Of a stretch of 64,000 nucleotides of DNA, positions 44,042-57,635 are shown one piece after another. The DNA comes from Mesostigma viride. Lineage: Eukaryota > Streptophyta > Mesostigmatophyceae > Mesostigmatales > Mesostigmataceae. The position numbers and the translations under genes were made by a program. The notes beneath the pieces were generated by a model, which saw nothing but the letters and a program-made list of their open reading frames with translations, did no database searches and was not told the DNA's origin. The stretch's first letter is position 1; each line of letters begins with the position of its first letter. The stretch lies in the NCBI GenBank assembly GCA_009746045.1, contig RPFO01000231.1:980388-1044387 (forward strand), read 5' to 3'.

Positions 44042-44783
44042 GTTAGGTGAAATAGTGCCGGAACCTTTTTGCCGTTGGGGCAAATCGGTCCGGAACACTA
44101 TTTTGCCCGGATGCACCACTTCCGAGCACCCAAGTTCATTCGGCCGAATTAACTTGGGTGCTCGGAAGTGGTGAATCCGGGCAAAATAGTGTTCCGGACC
44201 GATTTGCCCCAACGGCAAAAAGGTTCCGGCACTATTTCACCTAACTAAAACCTGGCCCCGTGGAGGGGGAGTCGAATAGACCTGGAGACAACCGCCTACT
44301 AGGCTAGTGCACGCAAATGATATTGCGCCGGAACTGTCTCTGGCAGGTTTCGAACCCCTGACCTCCAAGGTGCACAGGTCTTAGTTAGGTGAAATAGTGC
44401 CGGAACCTTTTTGCCGTTGGGGCAAATCGGTCCGGAACACTAGACCTGTGCACCTTGGAGGTCAGGGGTTCGAAACCTGCCAGAGACAGTTCCGGCGCAA
44501 TATCATTTGCGTGCACTAGCCTAGGCGGTTGTCTCCAGGTCTATTCGACTCCCCCTCCACGGGGCCAGGTTTTAGTTAGGTGAAATAGTGCCGGAACCTT
44601 TTTGCCGTTGGGGCAAATCGGTCCGGAACACTATTTTGCCCGGATTCACCACTTTCGAGCACCCAAGTTCATTCGGCCGAATTAACTTGTGTGCTCGGAA
44701 TTAAGTGGTGAATCCGGGCAAAATAGTGTTCCGGACCGATTTGCCCCAACGGCAAAAAGGTTCCGGCACTATTTCACCTAACT
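44042..44783. mobile_element. Nested palindromic element P with 5-bp target duplication
   Basis: Begins AGTTAGGTG and ends CACCTAACT, flanked by ACACG (44037-44041, 44784-44788), inside the hairpin of LINE C3. Composition: a 205-bp palindrome (44042-44246), an arm Q (44247-44382), half a palindrome (44383-44441), the reverse arm Q' (44442-44573) and a second palindrome (44574-44783). The whole is symmetric. Q' contains GGTTCGAAACC, a perfect Pol III B-box word. No coding. Most like a fold-back or MITE-type DNA transposon. Confidence 0.75.
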
Positions 44784-45110
44784 ACACGTGACTGCGTCAC
44801 GTGAGCATAAGTCCTCAGACTGGGAGGGGAACATGGGATGGAATGGATTAATTAATTAATTAATTAGACTCGTGCTCCCGTTGGGGAGTCGATCACGGAG
44901 CATTAACCCCGATGGATGGATGGGTGTGTGCAAACAGTCCTACTACCGGTCTAAGCTATCTACATCAGCTAGACCTCATCTATCTAACAGCAACTAACTA
45001 CAACATCTATCTATGCAGCATCACGTGGCCCTAGGGGAGTTGTCTGGCGTGCCTCCCGTGGGTTTGCACACGCGGGCGCTTCCCCACCAGGGGGGCTCGT
45101 TGTCCTCTAT

Positions 45111-45429
45111 TAATTAATTAATTAAACTCGTGCTCCCGTTGGGGAGTCACGGAGCACCGAAGTGCTTTTAATCCCTGTGTGTGCACTACAGGAGAAAGGG
45201 CAGAGACCCCCAGTCTCCTTCATGCCAAAGGCATGCCACAGCTGCAATCGGGCGCGGCTAGCTAAAAGGACAGGCTAACGATCCGGCAAACTGTGGGTGC
45301 AATAAGACCCATGTGAGCATATCATAGCAAGGAGCGTGGGCAAGTAATCTGAACATAGCCAGGGCGTAGCATGGCTGTACTAGAACTAGGCTAAGGCTAT
45401 GGCTGGTTGTGTACCGTGCGTTGGCGGCA
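45111..45429 (-). mobile_element. LINE G1, 5'-truncated, in A3
   Basis: Tail, family A type hairpin and about 260 bp of unfamiliar 3' sequence. The duplication CGTTGTCCTCTAT lies at 45098-45110 and 45430-45442. The reverse of this sequence occurs at 31985-32187. Confidence 0.82.
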
Positions 45430-45442
45430 CGTTGTCCTCTAT

Positions 45443-47420
45443 GACCTGGGCCCACTTGGCCTTGTCCATCATCTTCTTCCAAATCACGGAGAGGCCTAGG
45501 CCCCCCGGCCATATATGTCCTCTACTAGCTGTTCTTTGAAGGTGCGGGCCTTGCGGCGTCTAACATCAGGGGGCCCAGCCCACGTCAGGAGGTGCCGGCC
45601 AGGCTGAGCTGGTCGCAGTCCTGCGGGGGGGCCACGTGAGGTGTCTACCTGGTTGGTGCGAGCTACTAGGTGCCCTACTAGCCGTGCACAGGCGCCGCTG
45701 CTTAATGGTGTTGGTGATATATGGCATGCCCTGGAGTTAGCCTCTAGTCGTGGACATAGGCCTGCTAAGTACCCGATATAGCGCAATGTGCTATCTGGGG
45801 TTTCGCACATGTAGGCTCGGTCAGAAGTCCCGGCTATATGTGATTCGGCAGGCTAGACTATTCGATAGCCGAGTCCTGGTGACGGACGCCAGTACCCAAG
45901 TGGGATTGGCGGTACGGCGTCGCCAGTACCCACTCGGGACTGGCATTGAGGTGTCGGATGTTGGACGAGGGTCCTGAGAGTCTAGCAGTGGCGTCGCACC
46001 ACTCAGGCTGCACCACAGAGCCCAACGGCCACTGTCGGCTGCTCCAGACGTGGCAGCCGGGCAGGGCGTTGCTTGTCGAGAATGCTAAATGCCCTTGTGC
46101 ACGTTGTGTGCGGGGCTTGTGATTTATTGTAATAAACACATGCGTCAGGCCATTGAGCATTGAGAGGTCCATTCGGTTATTAACTCCTGGTACAGGTCCT
46201 CATTGCGGACATGAGCAGCATATCCTATACTCTGAAAATGGAACGCAGCATGTTGGTGACCGCGCCGTCCAGCTTGCGGGCCAGGTCGGCGGTGAGGGTC
46301 CACGTCTCGGCCCCATACGTGAGAACAGGAAGGACGAGGACCTTGAACAGGTCCTGTTTCTCGATCTTGCCCTGGGGCTTGCGCCACAGGGCCCGATACT
46401 GGCGTAAAGCGTGCCAGGCGAGGGAGATGCGATGGTCCACATCAACCTCGCAGCTGGGGAGCAGGCTGCCCAGCAGCTAATTGACGCGGTCCCGATACAG
46501 GACTCGAGAGCCGTCGAGGAGATAGAGGGGTGGCGGTGAGTGGGTGAGCCCAACCGCCAGGGCCTCTGTCTTCTTGCTGACCTCAAGCCCCACTGCATGC
46601 ACGGGCCTCGATAGCCAGGCAGTCAAGCCATGTCTGCACGTGCCCAGTGGACATCCTCGAAGAGGGTGGTGTCGTCTGCGTAGATGATGTCTGCCAGCCG
46701 GATCTCCGTGTCCGCTCCGCCATGCCAGAATTTGTTAGCAACCTGCACCCCTGGTTCCCTACGCACGATGCGGGCAAATCGCTTGCGCACCTGAATCATT
46801 ACGTATTCGACCACAATAATGAACAGGTAGGGCGACAGCACGCAGCCCTGCCACACACCCTTCTGTAAAGGGCATGGTGGCGTGGTCCCGTAAGAAGCGC
46901 GCACCGAAGTGGTGGACCCTTCATACAGGTTCCGGATGACAGCAATAAGGGGGCGGGGGATCCGGAACAGCTCGAGGATGTCCCAAAGCGCAGGCCAGAA
47001 AACCGAATCGAAGGCTTTGATGAAGTCCACCAGCACAAGGTGCAAAGGGGACTCACCTGAGGCTGAAGGCGTTGCAGTAACTTCCTCCACCAGTCGGCGA
47101 GTAGCGAAGAGCGCCTGTACTGTGTTCCGACCTGAACGGAAGCCGTGCATGCTGAGTCTCGATGAGGTGACCGTCCAGGGCCTTGCGCAGGCGGTTCAGG
47201 ATGAGCCGCATAAGAAGCTTGAGGGGGGCACTTTGAATGCACACCCCTCTGTAGTTGCCGGGGTCGGCTGGCGACCCCTTGCTCTTGTACAGCATCGTGC
47301 GAAAACTGTGTTGCCAGGCCGCTGGAGGTGGTTGCGACGACAGCAGAAGGCGGTTGCAGATGTCCCGGAAGAGCAGCATAACACCGGTGTCCTCGAATTC
47401 GGCTGCAAGTTTCACAACTG
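45443..47420 (-). pseudogene. LINE A3 ORF2 (RT domain onward)
   Basis: Starts within the RT (EFEDTGVMLLFRDICNRLLL) and keeps GNYRG, FRSGRNT, VDFIKAFDSV, QGCVLSPYLF and LADIIYADD over 46623-47415 with only a few frameshifts. AETWTLT lies near 46300 and VGHLVARTNQ near 45660. The endonuclease is missing. Very similar to A1, hence a fairly recent insertion. Confidence 0.8.
45735..46185. mobile_element. 451-bp LTR- or MITE-like insertion in A3
   Basis: Splits A3 cleanly with the 5-bp duplication CCTGG (45730-45734, 46186-46190). It starts AGTTAG and ends TTAACT, a 5-bp inverted end shared with element P. GTAATAAACAC near 46126 could be a polyadenylation signal, favouring a solo LTR with non-canonical ends; two similar CCAGTACCCA words lie near 45890 and 45922. 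No coding. Confidence 0.65.
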
Positions 47421-47489
47421 CGGCAGGAATCTCGTCGGAGCCGGATGGAATGGATGGTGTAGGCTATCTAGGTCCTAGCTACAGGGTTG

Positions 47490-48593
47490 TGGGCCGACCG
47501 CGGCCCGAATCGCTATGAATGCCATACGCGGTCACACGCGGAGCCCCCACAGACTTGGGGGTGGTCTCCTTCATCACTACTTGCCATCTATCCTTGCGTA
47601 CCATCTGCCTCCATATTACAGACAAACCAGGAGGCTGCCCGGGTGTGAGCCCGTCACGTCTAGTGTAGCACATGTCCATGCCGAGTCTTGATGAGTAGGG
47701 TAGTTAGGATTTTTCTAGACTAGATACATTAGCGTTAGGATAGTCCGATTACGCGGCTCTCTCCACTCCACCACCCATCGATTGGAATATGTGCTACATG
47801 ATCTCCCAACGGAGGCATGTTATAATTTAATTTAATTTAATTTTTTTAATGCCAAGTCTATCACGAAAAGTCCACGGGTGGCGGCCCTGCCGCGCGCGGC
47901 CTGGCTGGTGCACGCCAGGTGAGGGCATATTGCCCAGGCTGGGCGGGCTTAGTGATGTGTCTACCTGATCTGTGCGGGCCAGGTGCCCGGCTAGGCCCAG
48001 GCGCCTGTGCCTAATAGTGTGGGAAACATACAGTAGGGCAAATCAGCGTACAAATCCTCATTACTAATGTGCAAACCAAAGGGGATGTTAAGGGCCTTGC
48101 GCAGCATCTTGGTGACGTTGCCGACGAGTCGTTGCTCCAGCTCCTGCGTCAGTGTCCAGGTCTCGGTGCCGTAGGTCAGGATCGTCAGAATGACGATCTT
48201 GAAGAGGTCACGCTTGGCGATCCCCGGGGGTAGGGCGGGGTTGCTCCACCAGCGGCGGTGGTCATGGATCGAGTTGCGCCCACGCCATGCCAATCCGTGT
48301 CGTCAGGTCGTCCTCGCAGCCGGGAAGCCAACTGCCGAGCAGCTTGAAGCGGCTTGAAGTAGGGTAGTTGACCTCGGTGTCGTCTTTAAGAGGCAGAGTG
48401 TGGGTGGGGGGCCTGCCATGCCGAGGGCCAGGGCCTCTGTTTTGGGGCTGATTTCTAGACCAACCGCCCGAGCCTCGAGCGCCAGGCAGTCCAGCCAAAG
48501 TTGGGCAGACTCCGGCTTCTCGATGAGCGTGCAAGGATCATGCCAGGCATTGTATATTACGAGGTGCCCAAAAAATTGCGGCAGGACCATCAT
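47490..48593 (-). pseudogene. LINE C3 ORF2 C-terminal part
   Basis: From 48590: WLDCLALEARAVGLEISPKTEA (just after the RT active site), CEDDLTTRIGMAWAQ, YGTETWTLTQELEQRL and LNIPFGLHISNEDLY. It then continues to RQGRHPWTFRD-like codons, MCYTRRDGLTPGQPPG and the end near 47500. Shifts near 48330, 48240 and 47990, plus the D4 insertion (47689-47848), break it. Confidence 0.75.
47689..47848 (+). mobile_element. LINE D4 3' end, in C3
   Basis: Family D 3' UTR, hairpin and TTTAA tail only. ATGCCGAGTCT (47678-47688) is repeated as ATGCCAAGTCT (47849-47859). Confidence 0.8.
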
Positions 48594-49303
48594 GACATGA
48601 CTAGTGTCATATCAAATAGACAGCAGTATAGTGGTTGTCTCTTTGATATAGTCCCAGACTTCTTGCATGTGATTCTCCGCGCCTCGTTTCATTAACTGGT
48701 TCCAGTACGAAGGGGCAGACTTTCCCCGGCCAAGATAATTGAATGGTTTGTTATATACAACACGTCACGAGGGTGACCCGTGGGCGAGGCCGAAATACTT
48801 TTGTCGTACATGGCCAATGCTCATTAGTGAACTATCCTGCCTTCCCATGTCCATGATACAAGATAACCAGGTGAAGCAGTCTACATGCTTTAAGGATACA
48901 AGATAGTGTCCACCAGTGAAGCCATCATGGCCACCCACCTATCTTTCGGTATGTTGCGTGTCCATGTGCTGGTCACCCCGTCTTTCCAAGTACTGGAGGT
49001 CTGTGTTTACCACCTATCATTAGCCCCAATCTAGATATCAATCTTTAGTCGTCTCATCTTCACACAATCAATGAGACAACTGGCGCAGGCTAGTCAATTG
49101 ATGCCTGCGACCCCATACTGGACTCATAGTTGACAACCCAGCCCCCTTAAATACAGGTGTAAAACGGCGTAAGTCCATTGCGCCGTATATACAAAGAACG
49201 GGCTCGTAATGGCAACCTTTCTCAGTCAGCTACATGTCGATCCATAGTTGCCACCCGGCCTAAATACATGGCAACAATTATTGTTTTAATTCAGGCAACA
49301 AAT
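48594..49303. other. Intergenic DNA downstream of POP5
   Basis: No gene seen. GGTTGTCTCTTTGATA (48633-48648) and GAGACAACTGGCGCAGGC (49073-49090) belong to the dispersed word family. Confidence 0.45.
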
Positions 49304-51715
<2,412 letters not shown>

Positions 51716-52589
51716 TTTTTAAAACTTTTCCTGCTGTATATTTCTAGATCAATTATACCTCACTTTCGAACATTAATTAATTAATAAGCACGTGACTGCG
51801 TCACGCGGGTGCTATTACAGAGTAAAGGAACGCTTACCTTCGAAGATACCCAGGGATAACGTGCCCTCCCCTAACCCACCTCACGACTGACCCGGATCTC
51901 CATTACCAAACAGCCTAAACTATGATTGTATGTAAGGCTACTATATTTACGGCATATAAATTGTTAATTGATACCTTCTGGCTTCTTCATATTGAGTATC
52001 GACGAGCAACTAGATAGCAACACCATGGGCTGATGGGCAACATAATGGCCGACAAAATACCTACACGGGTATTCCTGCTTTATGTGTAACTCTCATAAAA
52101 ACACATTGAAGATACGCACGGGGTTTCATACACGGTGAAAAATACCGAAATGCTCCTTTAAAACATGCCCTGAACATGCAATTACTGAAGGTATACTGTA
52201 GTTACGATTTTAGCGAGGTTACTAGAAATTTTGTCTTCTGCTGACATCTTTCTGTTTGGGCGCCCTGCCGCAGACTGCCCACTAGCTACGGTAGTGCCCA
52301 CTGGGCACTGCCCAGTGCCCACTACAGTGTGGGCGGTTCCGCTTACGGCACTGTAGATAGCAGCTGATGGGAACATGCAGAAAACTGGTGCCCACTACAG
52401 TCATTCACGCTATAAGTTGGGTTGGCGTAAGTTGTGGTCGAATAGGGTTTTGGCATTCCAAGTTAAAAGTAGTTCAGAATAGTAATTTTGAGTATCCTTA
52501 TTTCAAATTAGTAGAATTTAGTAGAATCATTCACGCCTTAAGTTGGGTTCACGCCTTAAGTTGGTTTGACCCCTCAAAAACCTCGAAAT
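51716..52589. other. Intergenic DNA upstream of POP5
   Basis: Holds the POP5 promoter, undefined. 51776-51836 is a bare family C/F type 3' terminus (tail, CACGTGAC hairpin). 52285-52330 has overlapping GTGCCCACT/AGTGGGCAC palindromes, and GTGCCCACTACAGT is repeated at 52312-52325 and 52386-52399. 52520-52565 repeats CGCCTTAAGTTGG. Confidence 0.5.
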
Positions 52590-54005
52590 TTAAGGGGACA
52601 TGACACCCGGGACTTTTTTGGCGCCAAAAAAGTCGCGCCGGTACCGACGGACCGTGAAATTGTGGTGCACAGTGCGCGCACCGTGCGGAGGTGGCCATGG
52701 CGACGTGCGTTCCGTTAAAATATGGCTAATCCGGCGGGCGACAGTCGAAAAAATTAAGCCGATGGTTAAAATTGATGTTCTGTTATGATGTTTCATAGCC
52801 AGATCTGCACTATTTGCAAATTCGCTGCCTTTGTTGGTACAGATTTGCACGGGGGTCTCATCCAACAATTTGGCCGCGATGAGTAATCTAGCATGCGTGC
52901 CTGCGACGGTAGAGCTCGATATTCGTGGGTTATATTGATGCAGCAAGAGCCGTTTAGTAACGGACACCATGAAAATAACCTAAGCGTCTTCGATCTGCGG
53001 CCATTTCCTGTCATGTCTAAAATGATTTCGTTCAGGCCTGCGCGATCCGCGGTTAATCCATCCATGGCTGGCTGGCTTTTCTTGCGCGCCTGGGTAGGAA
53101 ATAATGCCGGCCGTGGTACGTTAATTTGCCGCATGTCACCGCCCAGTCTGTTTGCGCTCTTAATGAACCTGGCATGAAACTTTTGGCGCCGTTTCTGGGT
53201 TCTTCTTGCTATTTGGCTCTCCACTTGTTGCAGTTGTGCTATCAGATTTTCCGCAGCTTTCAATGGTTTTCCTTACGCTGCGTATGCCATGCTTCCTAAA
53301 GCTACCCAGAATTGATCGGGCAGTTTTCTGGCTTTGCTACGCTTCCTGTATGGAGGTTTTCACACGGTAGACATTCTATATTGCGTAGTCAAGGACCCTA
53401 GCTGCCTGGGAGCGGCATCACCGTTGCAAGGAGCTGGCGAGCTCATAAACGCCTGTCATGGCTCTTCAGCCTGCTGGAAAACAAGGTTGTTGTATGGAAG
53501 GTGAGAATATGTGAGTTACTTATCACATCCCCACCTGTTTAGCCTCCATTAAACATGGCTTGTACTTCCTAGATGACAGGGATCAGGTCGTTATGACTAT
53601 GAAGGATGCACCTTTTATCCATAAGCGTCATGACATGGTGTTGGCTATGAGTGATTCCCGCAAGCGGTCATACCTGCTCATAATGGTTAAAGAGTTGGTG
53701 GTTGTTTTCTTCAAGCATCTAGCATTTGTTTTTCGTGGTTCTGCCCCATTTGCAGGGGGCAAGCTTAGGAATGTGCTCATGGTCTCGCCTCATGTCATGG
53801 TGCACCAAGCATGCAGGCTGGCAGCTATAACAAGATGTAATATGGGCAAACTAGGTCAGAATGACCTGTAATTTGGTGGCAAGCTTCGTGATACATTAAT
53901 TTAATTAATTGCAATTGTTTTGGCCCAGTTTGTGGTGGGCAAAGGTGTCTTTGGAGTGTTGTTTGTGCTCAAAACTGCTTTTACATGTCATTTTTTTTCC
54001 ACATT

Positions 54006-54040
54006 GAATTGAATTGAATTGTAACATAACTCCGTTGGGA
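54006..54040 (-). mobile_element. 35-bp LINE B insertion: tail and hairpin only
   Basis: GAATT repeats and the ACTCCGTTGGGA hairpin, bounded by TTTTTCCACATT at 53994-54005 and 54041-54052. Confidence 0.85.
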
Positions 54041-54175
54041 TTTTTCCACATTACCATATTTTAATGTGAGTAAACGTGGTCAGAATGAGCTGAAACTTTG
54101 GGGCTGTATGATTGCAACCCTTGGCCAGTATTGAATATTTGACCCCATGGCATGTGTCTATGATTTGATATATAT

Positions 54176-54234
54176 TAAAAATATAATTACTTACAGCAGA
54201 GTGAAATCACTCAAACCAAAGCAAACTTTATCTG
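54176..54234 (-). mobile_element. 59-bp insertion matching the 3' flank of the RLE LINE
   Basis: Shares a long identical stretch with 39994-40047. ATGATTTGATATATAT is duplicated at 54160-54175 and 54235-54250. It marks the probable 3' end of the 40180-41190 element. Confidence 0.85.
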
Positions 54235-54765
54235 ATGATTTGATATATATATTTTTAGGCACCAAAAAATACGTGTTTTGGGCTAAACTATTTCAATGTG
54301 TCTAAACATGCTTATTCTGACCTGCAAACTAGCTGGAATTAATGGCAAGGGTTGCAATTAGATGGGAATATATGATTTGGCCACATTGGGTTTGCCCATC
54401 GTCCTAGGGAAAATCGGCCAAAAATAGCGTCTTTTTCTATTTTTAGCACATAACGGTCACATTAATTAATTAATTAATTAATTAGACTCGTGCTCCCGTT
54501 GGGGAGTCACGGAGCATTAACCCCGATGGATGGATGGGTGGGTGCATACAATCCTACCGGTCTAAGCTATCTACATCAGCTACCGACTACATCTAACAGC
54601 ATTACTACCTACAGCATCTATCTATACAGCACTGGCGTGCCTCCCACGGGTTTGCACACGCGGGCGCTTCCCCACAGGGGGGGGCTCGTTGTCCTCTATG
54701 ACCTGGGCCCACTTGGCCTTGTCCATCATCTTCTTCCAAATCACGGAGAGGCCTAGGCCCCCCAT

Positions 54766-55451
54766 TAATGAATTAATTAATTAATAGACACGTGACTGCG
54801 TCACGTGAGCATAAGTCCTCAGTGGGAGGGGAACATGGGATGGAATGGATGGTATAAGCTATCTAGGTCCTAGTTACAGGGGTGTGGGCACCGCGGCCCG
54901 AATCGCTATGAATGCCATACTTGGTCACACGCGGAGCCCCCACAGGCTTGGGGGTGGTCTCCTTCATCACTACTTGCCATCTATCTAGCTTGCGCACCAT
55001 CTGCCTCCATATTACAGACAAACCAGGAGGCTGCCCGGGTGTGAGCCCGTCACGTCTAGTGTAGCACATGTCCATGCCGAGTCTATCACGAAAAGTCCAC
55101 GGGTGGCGGCCCTGCCGCGCGCGGCCGGGGGCACGCCAGGTGAGGACATATCGCCCAGGCTGGGCGGGCTTGGTGCCAGCTAGTCTATCTGATGTATCTA
55201 CCTGATCTGTGCGGGCCAGGTGCCCGGCTAGGCCCAGGCGCCTGTGCCTAATAATGTGGGAAACATAGGGCAAAGCAGCGTACAAATCCTCATTACTAAT
55301 GTGCAAACCAAAGGGGATGTTAAGGGCCTGGCGCAGCATCTTGGTGACGGCGCCGTCGAGTCGTTGCTCCAGCTCCTGCGTCAGTGGCCACGTCTCGGCG
55401 CCGTAGGTCAGGATCGTCAGAATGACGACCTTGAAGAGGTCACGCTTGACG
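54766..55451 (-). mobile_element. LINE C5, 5'-truncated, in A5
   Basis: Tail, CACGTGAC hairpin, 3' UTR and the C-terminal 190 codons of ORF2 (AETWPLTQELEQRL, AGHLARTDQVDTS, DGLTPGQPPG). Flanked by AGGCCCCCCAT at 54755-54765 and 55452-55462. Confidence 0.88.
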
Positions 55452-55462
55452 AGGCCCCCCAT

Positions 55463-57473
55463 TGAATTGAATTGAATTGTAACATAACTCCGTTGGGAGT
55501 ATATGTAGCACATAGCCCTTGAGAGGGGGCATATGGCCTATCATACATCCTAAGCTACTTCCTGCAAGGGTGGGGATGTAAAGGACCCTTGCTCTAGGTG
55601 CACCAGGGCACTTGCATCCCCATGATCTTCAAGCTATGCCCAGCGAAGGGGGAGCCTGTCATGGGGGGGAAGATCAGCATAGCTATACAAAGGCTAGGGC
55701 ATGGCGTCTCAGCAGAGAGTTACTCCCTGCATGGGCACAACATAGCTAAATAAAGCTAGGCATCATCTGGAGTGTGGCACATCATAGGCACACATGTACA
55801 TGATTAAATAAAGCGTGTGGCTTAGCTAGGATAGTGCCTCTAGGAGGCGTACATGTACATGGCCACGGTCTATCTATTCTACACTACTACTGCTGTATTC
55901 CCCTAAGCTGGGGCGTCTGGAGTCGTTGGGGCCGCGGGGGTCGCCTGCCAGGGCTTGTGGCCGACGTAGATGGCCGCCCCCTTCCAGTACACCGGCTGCC
56001 CCGCCTTGGTCTGCCGGAGCTGGAGGTAGGTGGGCCATAGCTCCCGTCGCCGTTGTTGCTGCGCCAGGGTCAAGTCGTCGTCAAGGGTGAAGAGAGTCTT
56101 CTCGAGCCGCTTGCGGCGTCGGAGAAAAGAAATCTTGTCCGCCGGGGTCTTAAAGGTGAGAAGGAGCGGGGGCGGCCCTGCCTTACCCCGCGCGCGGGGA
56201 AGGCGGTGGGCGACCAGGTCGATCTCACCAGTAAGGCCCATGCGACTAAGAATTTCTCTCTCAAACGCACGTGCAAGCTTCTCGGAATTCTCACCTTCCT
56301 CCATGTCGAGGTTCTTGACAATGACGTTAAGGCTGCGCTTGGCAAGCTCGGCCTCCTCGCGGAGGTCAAGCGTCTGCCGCTGGAGCTGGGCTGCGACGGC
56401 GGAGGTGGTGGAGGTGGTGTGCTGCTTAAGCATGTCCGCCCAGGTCGTGATGGGAGGAGCATCGCCGGCCAGGCCAGCAGAGGCTGGCTTGGCGGCAATG
56501 TCCTTCACCGCCTGGGCGGTGAGGCCCGCGGTGTTCTGCAGGACCTCGATAGCGATGGCATTATCCTTAAGACGTTGGTCAATGTCGCGGAGCTGGGCGG
56601 TGATGGAGTCGGTGGAGGCGGAGGGGGGGGGGTGGAGGCGAGGAGGGTGGCGGTGGCGGTGGGGATGGTGGGGAGCTCAGCAGCCAGCGTGCGACCCACA
56701 GCTGCCACATCTGCAGCTAGGGGCGTCACGTGCTGTGAGATGGTTTCTTGGAGGTGGAGGAGGAAGGTGGATTCGGTCAAGGGGGAGGGGGTCCAGAGGT
56801 CCGTGACAGAGCGGTCAAGGATGGAAAAGAGGGCGGCGAGCTGAAGACGGGGGCGAGACCAGCGGGCCAGGTTCTCAGGTCGGTGAGTAAACCGGCCGTC
56901 AGGTCCAGTGCGGAGGCGGTAATGGCTGTGAAGGCGCTGGCACAGGTCGAAAATGGAGGCGTATGACCCATAAAACACGAGCTCCAGTATCTTGATGGGT
57001 GGCATGTCGAAAAAGCCGGGTCTGGCACCGTCGAAGGTGGAAAATAACCCGTCAACGTCAAAGTCGCGCTCAGACCAGCTTGGTTCGGTTGGGCGGCTGC
57101 GTTTTGGCTCGGGCGAGGCTGAGGGCGAGGCAGGAAGCCCGGGAGGGTGCTGGGCGACAACCAGTGCGCGACTAGGGTCACCACCGCCTTCCGGCCCTGA
57201 TGGCGAAGCTGCAGCCGGAGCTGCAGACGTATTTTCATTGCCGAGCGCAGCCGTCAGGCTGCGTTGCGTCGATGGGCGTTTGCTCATCGTATATTGCGTA
57301 ATAGCGTCGGAAAATTATATCAGCATGTGCGTCATAGAAAGACGCATCGATTGTGATATTCACGGCTAAATTCGGTGCTCAAACGTGAAAGTTATGAGCT
57401 CCGCCGTCAGCCATGGCTACCTCGTGGCTCGTGGCTCGTGGCTCGTGGCTCGTGGCTCGTGGCGATGATTACG
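55463..57473 (-). mobile_element. LINE B9, full-length ORF1-only element (2011 bp)
   Basis: CCACGAG repeats at 57440-57465, 5' UTR, ORF1, 3' UTR, hairpin and a (GAATT)n tail at 55463-55480. Flanked by AGGCCCCCCAT at 55452-55462 and 57474-57484. Uninterrupted, so it defines the family: nothing but ORF1 is encoded. Confidence 0.93.
55903..57287 (-). pseudogene. LINE B9 ORF1 (RRM-like), one frameshift
   Basis: An N-terminal frame of 57287-56505 begins MSKRPSTQRSLTAALGNEN and includes SERDFDVDGLFSTFD, a PPIKILELVFYGSY block and a Pro/Thr linker. A 10-G run at 56622-56631 shifts the frame. The C-terminal frame (56508-55903) holds LDLREEAELAKRSLNVIV, RLPRARGKA, the RRM-like LTFKTPADKISFLRRRKRL and DDDLTLAQQQRRRELW, and ends at a stop near 55903. 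Apart from that run I see no other break in roughly 460 codons, so this copy is one base from intact. ORF1 proteins of LINEs coat the element RNA. Confidence 0.85.
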
Positions 57474-57635
57474 AGGCCCCCCATGTCCTCTACTAGCTGT
57501 TCTTTTAAGGGTCGAACGGTCACATGGTGGGGGGTAGTACCCCCCAAAGTGGTTGAATTTTTTTTTAAAAATCATATTTATGGTCCCCCATCATAACTGG
57601 ATTTTTATCACGTGCCTAGGTATAGTTTCCAGAAA

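Larger units (their letters stand above)
44849..47442 (-). mobile_element. LINE A3, 5'-truncated, in C3
   Basis: Tail and hairpin at 44849-44905, 3' UTR, then ORF2 back to the start of the RT. GGATGGAATGGAT is duplicated at 44836-44848 and 47443-47455. It contains G1 and the 451-bp insertion. Confidence 0.88.
44784..48593 (-). mobile_element. LINE C3 (minus), split by P, A3 and D4
   Basis: Hairpin and 3' UTR at 44784-44848, resuming at 47443 with the rest of the UTR and ORF2 to 48593. A3, D4 and P are later insertions, each with its own target duplication. Confidence 0.82.
54463..57515 (-). mobile_element. LINE A5, 5'-truncated, in T1-2; split by C5 and B9
   Basis: Family A tail, hairpin, 3' UTR and last codons at 54463-54765, and 35 bp more at 57485-57515. 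ACGGTCACAT is duplicated at 54453-54462 and 57516-57525. Confidence 0.88.
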
